From assembly GCA_964462335.1 (NCBI GenBank), contig CAYWYG010000035.1:1-5849 (forward strand): DNA of 5,849 nt, given 5' to 3'. Shown here in pieces: positions 1 to 4,224 of this stretch. The stretch is from JAPUDQ01 sp964462335. GTDB taxonomy: Bacteria > Patescibacteriota > Saccharimonadia > Saccharimonadales > Saccharimonadaceae. Each line of letters begins with the position of its first letter. Within the stretch, counting starts at the first letter, position 1. Made by a program: the position numbers and the translations under genes. The notes under the pieces are model-generated. The model did not search any database, was not told the DNA's origin, and worked only from the letters and a program-made list of their open reading frames with translations.

Positions 1-232
1 CATTGGGTGCATCCTGCTCAAATATCTCCCTTATCTCAGCCGTCGTCAAGCCGACTTGCGTACCGAGAAATTCGAGGTACTGATCGATCGTCATCTCACC
101 GCGATTCACCGCGTCATCATGTCGCCACACCTCCTGCCACGTCGCCTCATCGTGCACCCGCTCTTGCAGCAACTCAAGCAATTTGTCCGTCACCAGCACA
201 CCGAAACAATCAAACAAAACTGCCTTGATCAT
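1..232 (-). CDS. HAD-superfamily hydrolase, N-terminal 77 residues (partial at left edge)
   Basis: The visible product begins MIKAVLFDCFGVLV, the first beta strand and motif I of the haloacid dehalogenase superfamily, with D8 as the likely nucleophile. The rest is a helical cap-like segment ending at DAPN, where the window stops. The residue two after the nucleophile is F10 rather than the Asp that serves as general acid in most HAD phosphatases. Family members with FDxxG motifs include haloacid dehalogenases and some sugar-phosphate phosphatases, so the substrate cannot be stated. The ATG overlaps the stop of the PIN gene (ATGA, 229-232), which implies translational coupling. No Shine-Dalgarno sequence is visible upstream. 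The gene was called by reading the minus strand to the edge. Family assignment is fairly sure, function unknown. Confidence 0.8.
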   Translation of the reverse strand, partial: MIKAVLFDCFGVLVTDKLLELLQERVHDEATWQEVWRHDDAVNRGEMTIDQYLEFLGTQVGLTTAEIREIFEQDAPN

Positions 233-627
233 AGTGTCGGTACGAGCTCAACATGCGGTATATCGCGGGCAAATTTTTTGTCGAAAGTATAGAGGGGGAT
301 CTGATCGTTTAGCTTCGCGTAGACAGCGAGGCAGCAATCATCGATCGATACAGACGGATGCTTGAGATAGTACGGCAGGACTTTTTCAAACAGTGGTCGG
401 TTGAGGTTGAGGTGTTGATTGGCAAAAAACAATTTCTCGATGATCTGGGCAAATTCTTCCCTTGTGTATTTGTAATACCCACACAACGTGTATTCCAGTT
501 CGATAATTGCTTGATCGGCCACCGCAAACACGTCGTGCTTTGCAAGCAACTTTTTGGTCGCATACAGCATTGCTTCATTGTCACGCAGTACGAGCCTGAG
601 CAATATATTGGTATCGAGGCTAGGCAT
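229..627 (-). CDS. vapC: PIN-domain ribonuclease toxin, VapC type
   Basis: A 132-residue protein with the full length of a single PIN domain. It starts MPSLDTNILLRL, the typical first strand with D5. The other expected Mg-binding acids are present: E43 in IIELEY, D96/D97 in SIDDCCLAV, and D116 in TFDKKF. PIN toxins of this type cut RNA, often tRNA or rRNA, and are held inactive by a DNA-binding partner. Its partner is the AbrB-type gene directly upstream; the two overlap by 8 nt (620-627), the usual VapBC arrangement. An AGAGG about 9 nt before the ATG can serve as ribosome binding site. A HAD gene follows with a 4-nt overlap and is probably co-transcribed. All catalytic acids appear intact, so activity is expected. 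The RNA target cannot be read from the sequence. Confidence 0.88.
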   Translation of the reverse strand: MPSLDTNILLRLVLRDNEAMLYATKKLLAKHDVFAVADQAIIELEYTLCGYYKYTREEFAQIIEKLFFANQHLNLNRPLFEKVLPYYLKHPSVSIDDCCLAVYAKLNDQIPLYTFDKKFARDIPHVELVPTL

Positions 628-901
628 GACGACTGCCTCTCACGGTACGGGTAGCCGCCGCGATGTCCGCATTGGTGAGAAGTGCTTTTTTGTCACCTTT
701 CGCAATCATTTTTCTCGCTTTAGCCCCCATGTCGAGCTCGTCTGAAAAAAACTCATCCCAGCCGAGTTTGGGCGTGACAGTGATGACCGTACCATGCAGC
801 GCAATATCGACCTTGTCTCCCTCATGCAAGCCCAGTTTGTTGCGTATCCCAACCGGCAGCGTGATCGTCCCTTTCGATGTGATAGTAGAAGAATTGTTCA
901 T
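620..901 (-). CDS. vapB: AbrB/SpoVT-type antitoxin (VapB partner)
   Basis: A 93-residue protein. Residues 5-45 form a swapped-hairpin AbrB domain: STITSKGTITLPVGIRNKLG, then LHEGDKVDIALHG and a final strand ending VTPK. Residues 46-93 are a charged tail that in this family wraps the toxin. The start at 901 is chosen because an in-frame upstream ATG at 943 lies upstream of the -35 box of the promoter at 909-937 and so cannot be on that transcript. With the 901 start the message is predicted to begin at or one base before the AUG, and no Shine-Dalgarno sequence is present. The protein should neutralise the PIN toxin encoded next and repress its own promoter, as is known for VapB proteins. Toxin pairing is inferred from gene order. 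Confidence 0.87.
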   Translation of the reverse strand: MNNSSTITSKGTITLPVGIRNKLGLHEGDKVDIALHGTVITVTPKLGWDEFFSDELDMGAKARKMIAKGDKKALLTNADIAAATRTVRGSRHA

Positions 902-908
902 AGTATGA

Positions 909-937
909 ATTTTACAAAATGTATTACACTTTGTCAA
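909..937 (-). promoter_or_regulatory. Sigma70-type promoter of the AbrB-PIN-HAD operon
   Basis: On the minus strand a perfect -35 box TTGACA (937-932) is followed after exactly 17 bases by TAAAAT (914-909). Seven bases separate the -10 box from the A of the antitoxin ATG at 901, so transcription is expected to start at 901-902. This would give a leaderless mRNA. The box sequences and spacing are read directly; the start site is inferred from usual promoter geometry. Confidence 0.8.
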
Positions 938-947
938 TATCATACAT
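919..947. promoter_or_regulatory. Candidate operator for the AbrB-type antitoxin
   Basis: The hexamer ATGTAT at 919-924 has its inverse ATACAT at 942-947, flanking the -35 box. A 9-base palindrome TGTATTACA (920-928) sits in the -35/-10 spacer. Inverted repeats over the promoter fit autorepression by the AbrB-type antitoxin. Short AT-rich palindromes arise easily by chance, so this is only a candidate. Confidence 0.4.
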
Positions 948-971
948 AATTAATATCTCTGAGTAGCCCTA

Positions 972-1454
972 TTATTGAACTTTACCGTATGTATCAGACT
1001 GAAAAAGATTTCTGACACCGCCTTTTGGATGCTCAACATCGCCGTTCCAGCGTGGCATGATGTGTAGATGCAAATGCGCTACCGACTGTCCTGCAATCGG
1101 GCCATCATTTAAACCCATATTGAAAGCATCAGGAGGGCCAGGACGCTTTGTCATCGCTTCCATAACATTATGGATATAGCTGACATCATCGATGTTGCCT
1201 GAGACAAGCATGCTCTCATAGAGCGATCTTAAATTTGTCCGCTTGATCGCATTTATTACTTCTCGGACAAAACGCATCATGATATTCAGCTCTTGCTCAG
1301 TCAGATCATCAAAAAACTGCACGTGGCGAATCGGTAAAATCTCAACGTGTCCAGGAGTGACAGGATAACCATCCCACCTCGCGCTCCAGAGATTATTACA
1401 CATCACAGCATTTTCGCCTCTGTTTAATTCCTCACAAAATACACATTGACTCAT
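972..1454 (-). CDS. HIT-family nucleotide hydrolase
   Basis: A 160-residue cytoplasmic protein with the histidine triad AHLHLHIMPR (H127, H129, H131) and the downstream WNGDVEHPKGGVR segment found in a HIT subgroup. An N-terminal CVFC pair (C4, C7) and H44 are probable zinc ligands. Family members cleave nucleoside phosphates such as diadenosine polyphosphates or AMP-linked compounds. Between the central helix and the strand DAFNMGLNDG there is a stretch around residues 74-108 that looks longer than in typical ~140-residue relatives. The start at 1454 is supported by CVFC near the N terminus, by GGAG seven bases upstream, and by the ATGA overlap with the membrane gene before it (1451-1454). 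It is the last gene of the toxin-antitoxin/membrane operon, and no clear terminator follows. The exact substrate is unknown. Confidence 0.88.
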   Translation of the reverse strand: MSQCVFCEELNRGENAVMCNNLWSARWDGYPVTPGHVEILPIRHVQFFDDLTEQELNIMMRFVREVINAIKRTNLRSLYESMLVSGNIDDVSYIHNVMEAMTKRPGPPDAFNMGLNDGPIAGQSVAHLHLHIMPRWNGDVEHPKGGVRNLFQSDTYGKVQ

Positions 1455-1993
1455 ATTTGTGCTCCGCTCATAGCTATCAGTATAGACGTCGCGACAAAAA
1501 ACACCATCTGCGCCAGCCAGAAGTAGCGATGACGCGACAGTTTTGACCACAGGTACGCAGCTCCGAGTAGCGCGCCGTAGACAATGACGACTATGATATC
1601 AAGATGCGTTATATATGCACTCACGAGCGCGAATAGCATATATCCGGCCGCCATCGTCCACGCCGTCCACACGTGGGTACGGTGCAGATCGAGCGAGCCG
1701 GCACGAGCCTGACGCGACAAGGTCCACGATTGCACGATATCACACACTGCCGCAGCGATGAGGATGATACCCGCACGCTGCAGTTTTGGCGTCGCAAGCA
1801 AACCACTACCATACGTGATAAAGCTCAGCGCACCAAGTGTATGCACACACCGATGCATCCATAGCAGTTTCATGTCTGTCAGTGCGCTATCGCTGATTGA
1901 TTGCCGCAAACCGCCCTTCACCGCAGCGATGGCAAGTAGCGACGCATGCCAGAGATTGACAAACGCGAGAGGTAAAAACAAAAACGTGATCAT
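1451..1993 (-). CDS. Six-helix membrane protein A, function unknown
   Basis: No family was recognised with confidence. The 180-residue product shows about six hydrophobic segments (roughly 2-24, 47-67, 74-92, 109-129, 133-150, 157-176) with short loops, so it is an inner-membrane protein. Histidines sit near helix ends (H16, H47, H51, H104, H107). The ATG at 1993 is preferred because it lies one base after the upstream stop, has a weak GGA about 4 bases before it, and gives exactly the length of its neighbour. A TTG at 2002 would add three residues and create an 8-nt overlap. It shares S-[IL]-S-x5-D, RAG, H-x3-A-W and Y-F-x3-Q with the next gene upstream, so the two are likely paralogues. It overlaps the HIT gene by 4 nt. 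Confidence 0.75.
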   Translation of the reverse strand: MITFLFLPLAFVNLWHASLLAIAAVKGGLRQSISDSALTDMKLLWMHRCVHTLGALSFITYGSGLLATPKLQRAGIILIAAAVCDIVQSWTLSRQARAGSLDLHRTHVWTAWTMAAGYMLFALVSAYITHLDIIVVIVYGALLGAAYLWSKLSRHRYFWLAQMVFFVATSILIAMSGAQI

Positions 1994-1994
1994 A

Positions 1995-2537
1995 TCATCC
2001 AATATACGTTGCGGTTAATAGCGCGACTGCAAACACTCCGATATATGATAACTGATACTGCAAGAAATACGGTTTTGCCGGTGGGTAGAACCGATACGCC
2101 ACCACAACCCATAGCTGCCATATGACACACGCCGCTATTATTACGTATGAAGCAATATGAGAGCTTGTCAGCAAAAATGTCCCTATCAGTACTGGCAGTA
2201 TGTACGCATACGTCCACGCAAAGACATTGTGCCACTTGCCCGCCCTCGTGCCTTCGTGATACGGTACTAGCCCACTCAATGCGGCCAGGACACATATCGC
2301 GACGAGCAAAATGGCTTGCGCCGCAAATGTGGTATGCGCCGCTACGTACCAGCCGAAATACCATGCCATGACCATGCTAGCAACGAGCACAAACATGATC
2401 TGCGCCATCATAATCGTTCGTCTGTCTTTGACGATATGCTGGCTCAGCGAACGTGATGAATTTTGCGGCACTCGCCGCAGCACAAATGGCACGATGCCAA
2501 GCGACAATAGCACCCCTATTAACACGAGATGTTTCAT
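1995..2537 (-). CDS. Six-helix membrane protein B, paralogue of A, function unknown
   Basis: A 180-residue protein with about six hydrophobic helices (roughly 3-20, 42-66, 70-90, 105-123, 128-147, 157-178). The loop VPYHEGTRAGKWHNVFAW carries its most distinctive residues. A distant likeness to DUF998-type membrane proteins came to mind but cannot be shown by eye. The start is an ATG overlapping the toxin stop (ATGA, 2534-2537), with AAGGA about 9 bases upstream, so translation is probably coupled to the toxin gene. Matches to membrane protein A fall at the same or nearly the same residue numbers: Y157, F158 and Q162 in both, and R-A-G at 98-100 here versus 97-99 there. The role of a membrane pair behind a toxin-antitoxin module is unknown. 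Confidence 0.78.
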   Translation of the reverse strand: MKHLVLIGVLLSLGIVPFVLRRVPQNSSRSLSQHIVKDRRTIMMAQIMFVLVASMVMAWYFGWYVAAHTTFAAQAILLVAICVLAALSGLVPYHEGTRAGKWHNVFAWTYAYILPVLIGTFLLTSSHIASYVIIAACVIWQLWVVVAYRFYPPAKPYFLQYQLSYIGVFAVALLTATYIG

Positions 2538-2791
2538 CGATATATTTCCTTGCGATGACCGACTCGTACTATCATAATCAGTAACCTATCATCTTCAATA
2601 GTATAGATCACTCTATAGTCATCCACGCGCAGCCGCCAGCCGTTACGGCCCACTAGTTTCTTTGCCGCGCGCGGACGAGGGTCCGTTTCGAGAGTTTCCA
2701 TCTTCGCAACTATTCGTAGCTGCAACCTGCGATCGAGTTTCCTCAGAAACTTTTTAGACTCGGCACTAAAGCTGATGCGATAAGTCTTCAC
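2534..2791 (-). CDS. RelE/ParE-superfamily toxin
   Basis: An 85-residue protein, the full length of a RelE-type toxin. It has the usual order: first strand YRISFSAES, a basic helical pair with FLRKLDRRLQLRIV, the DPRPRAAKKL turn, GWRLRVDDYRVIYTI, and C-terminal IVRVGHRKEIYR. R53, R55, R60, R76, H79, R80 and Y84 are candidates for RNA contact or catalysis, by analogy with ribosome-dependent mRNA cleavage in RelE. The conserved Arg/Tyr set favours RelE over the gyrase-targeting ParE branch, but the fold alone does not decide. The start is GTG at 2791, 26 nt inside the antitoxin gene, with GGGA about 8 bases upstream. The ATG of membrane protein B overlaps its stop. Confidence 0.9.
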   Translation of the reverse strand: MKTYRISFSAESKKFLRKLDRRLQLRIVAKMETLETDPRPRAAKKLVGRNGWRLRVDDYRVIYTIEDDRLLIMIVRVGHRKEIYR

Positions 2792-3026
2792 GCGTCAGTC
2801 CCATGTCAGCCAATACTTCATCAAACGAATATGTCGGCTCTTTGCGAACACGATCGCCGTGCTTGGCAAGCCATATGCTATCAAGCATGTCTTCCACCAT
2901 ATCATTGACTATCTCTGACATTGAGGTATTTTCCTCTACCGCTTGGTATTGCAGAAATTTTTTGACAGCTGGCTGCAGATACAGCGTCGTCTTTTGCGGA
3001 GCGGTTGCATCAATAGATTTGTTCAT
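2766..3026 (-). CDS. Ribbon-helix-helix antitoxin
   Basis: An 86-residue protein. The strand KTTLYLQPA (12-20) is followed by two helices, about 21-33 and 36-50, containing SMSEIVNDMVEDML, as in MetJ/Arc-type dimers that bind DNA through the paired strands. The C-terminal tail TYSFDEVLADMGLTREDL resembles toxin-binding tails of RelB-type antitoxins. The start at 3026 is chosen because ATGs further upstream at 3035 and 3080 overlap or precede the -10 box of the gene's own promoter. The A of this ATG lies 7 bases after the -10 box, so the mRNA is predicted to be leaderless, and there is no Shine-Dalgarno sequence. It precedes and overlaps the RelE-type toxin by 26 nt and probably represses the promoter through the palindrome at 3046-3069. 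Confidence 0.87.
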   Translation of the reverse strand: MNKSIDATAPQKTTLYLQPAVKKFLQYQAVEENTSMSEIVNDMVEDMLDSIWLAKHGDRVRKEPTYSFDEVLADMGLTREDLSHQL

Positions 3027-3033
3027 GACAACC

Positions 3034-3062
3034 ATTATAGCGTCAAAGCGTCTTGACGTCAA
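3034..3062 (-). promoter_or_regulatory. Near-consensus promoter of the toxin-antitoxin/membrane/HIT operon
   Basis: On the minus strand TTGACG (3062-3057) is followed after 17 bases by a perfect TATAAT (3039-3034). The antitoxin ATG begins 7 bases further on, so the transcript should start at 3026-3027. The -35 box and part of the spacer lie inside the palindrome at 3046-3069. Box sequences are read directly; the start site is inferred. Confidence 0.87.
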
Positions 3063-3069
3063 GACGCTT
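3046..3069. promoter_or_regulatory. Perfect 24-bp palindrome, probable antitoxin operator
   Basis: The half-site AAGCGTCTTGAC (3046-3057) is followed without a gap by its exact reverse complement (3058-3069). It covers the -35 box of the antitoxin promoter and also contains the last codons and TGA stop (3061-3059) of the Nudix gene. A further GTCAAAG-like half-site adjoins at 3042-3048. Binding here by the ribbon-helix-helix antitoxin would block the promoter. No U-run follows, so a terminator role is less likely. Confidence 0.82.
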
Positions 3070-3613
3070 GCTCTAACCACTGCAGCAGTATCAGTGCGAT
3101 ACGCTCTTCACTCATATCACCGCGCAAGATCATCCGACGAGCCTCATCATAGCTCACCCACGTGTCCGCTACTATACTTTCACCCGCTTCAAGTTGTTGG
3201 CCATTATCGTGCACCCGCCATGACACTGCCTCAAATACATACAAATCCCACTCTACCGTCGCACCAAGCGTCGATTTTTTGTAGAGTTTTGCCTCGCGTA
3301 CCTCGATGCCCGCTTCCTCGGCCGACTCAGCAATCGCTTTGCGCGACGCTGCTGCCACGATATCCTCCCCGCTCTCACGAAACGTCTCGTATTCATCGAG
3401 TGTATCAAACACTTTGCCGCCCGGCAGACGATAATCCTCAGTCTGTAACTCATGCCGATATTCACGTGTCAGTAAAACCTGTCGTTTGTCATGGTCAGCG
3501 ATAATCACCCTCACCCCAGGCGCCCGTCGCGCCACTTCGAACACTCGCCCATCCGGCTGAGTCGTCTGTACGAGTTCAAATATCTTACCCTTCGCCACTG
3601 TCTGTTCACTCAT
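3059..3613 (-). CDS. Nudix hydrolase, ADP-ribose pyrophosphatase-like
   Basis: A 184-residue protein with the order of an ADP-ribose pyrophosphatase-like Nudix enzyme: N-terminal strands with a VFEVARRAPGV segment, then LLTREYRHE and YRLPGGKVFD, the Nudix helix ending AESAEEAGIEV, and a C-terminal helix. The metal-binding pair E99/E100 and G102 are present, with E96 matching the Glu of the REU signature. The usual Arg of that signature is Ala (A95), and the loop after GGK (G65, G66) carries about 15 extra residues before the helix, so the box is non-canonical. Such enzymes cleave nucleoside diphosphates linked to another group. The ATG overlaps the methyltransferase stop (3610-3613) and has a strong GGAGG about 8 bases upstream. 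Its 3' end lies in the next operon's operator. Confidence 0.85.
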   Translation of the reverse strand: MSEQTVAKGKIFELVQTTQPDGRVFEVARRAPGVRVIIADHDKRQVLLTREYRHELQTEDYRLPGGKVFDTLDEYETFRESGEDIVAAASRKAIAESAEEAGIEVREAKLYKKSTLGATVEWDLYVFEAVSWRVHDNGQQLEAGESIVADTWVSYDEARRMILRGDMSEERIALILLQWLEQAS

Positions 3614-4224
3614 ACCAATTTCCTCCCGATATATCGTAGAAGATTATGCACGCCTTTGGCTTGATCTTTGTAGGTCTCCCCTTGATCGTCACATAGTATT
3701 TCCTCAAACTCACGCGCAAACGAACGCGCCATCGGCACATCAAAATACCGCTTCTTCGTCCCTGCAGTTTCGTAATAGTTATCCTCTAGCCTTACGCCCG
3801 TGCTACACTCCGGATCACTCGTTGAATTGGCCAAAAACGCCAGCATACCACCTGGCTTAAGTACGCGATATATCTCACGAAATACTTGCTGCGTTGTCGC
3901 GTTGTCGAAATAATGCAACGCCAAGTGCGCGTACGCCACGTCAAACTGCGCATTACCATACGGAAACGGCTGCGATATATCTATCTGCTCGCGCTTTACA
4001 GTTTCTGGCATGGCTAAACTGGTGTCTAAGACCAAATCAGTACTTGTCACGTCATATCCGTGAGTAGCAAAATACACGCTATCCTGCCCCAGCCCCGCCC
4101 CCAGCTCTAGCATACTGCCACCAGACGCCACATATGGCAGCACAAACTCCGCAAACAACGACGGTCTACTCGCCCAGTCCGCCGTCTCATATTTTTGTCG
4201 CTTATCTTGCCAAAATGTATTCAC
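3610..4224 (-). CDS. Class I SAM-dependent methyltransferase
   Basis: A 204-residue Rossmann-fold methyltransferase of the Methyltransf_11 type. Motif I is MLELGAGLGQD (38-48), the glycine-rich SAM loop. D63 in TSTDL is the likely ribose-binding acid of motif II, and QIDIS (80-84) is the adenine-side segment. FDVAYAHLALHYF (94-106) is motif IV/V, and LKPGGMLAFL (122-131) is the usual post-core strand. These make it a cytoplasmic enzyme for a small molecule, lipid or similar acceptor, which the sequence does not identify. The start is GTG, placed immediately after the polA TAG with no gap. A GAGG five bases before it, inside the last polA codons, supports this start and couples the two genes. 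It overlaps the Nudix gene by 4 nt. Confidence 0.86.
   Translation of the reverse strand: MNTFWQDKRQKYETADWASRPSLFAEFVLPYVASGGSMLELGAGLGQDSVYFATHGYDVTSTDLVLDTSLAMPETVKREQIDISQPFPYGNAQFDVAYAHLALHYFDNATTQQVFREIYRVLKPGGMLAFLANSTSDPECSTGVRLEDNYYETAGTKKRYFDVPMARSFAREFEEILCDDQGETYKDQAKGVHNLLRYIGRKLV

Noticed and set aside
902..943. Longer AbrB protein starting at 943
   Set aside because: That ATG is upstream of the -35 box of the gene's own promoter, and the added 14 residues do not belong to the AbrB domain.
1455..1550. HIT protein starting further upstream at 1550
   Set aside because: The extension is read from inside the membrane protein gene. The ATG at 1454 has a GGAG and the coupled ATGA overlap.
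1990..2364. Minus-strand open frame of 124 codons overlapping membrane protein B
   Set aside because: It is in another frame of a gene with clear helices and has a Cys/Arg-rich composition typical of a shadow frame.
3046..3069. Rho-independent terminator of the polA-methyltransferase-Nudix unit
   Set aside because: The inverted repeat has no loop and is not followed by a U-run on the transcribed strand. Overlap with the -35 box favours an operator.
2803..3504. Long plus-strand open frame of 233 codons
   Set aside because: It lies antisense to the antitoxin and Nudix genes, crosses their promoter, and its translation has no recognisable domain or sensible composition. The opposite strand has clear protein families.
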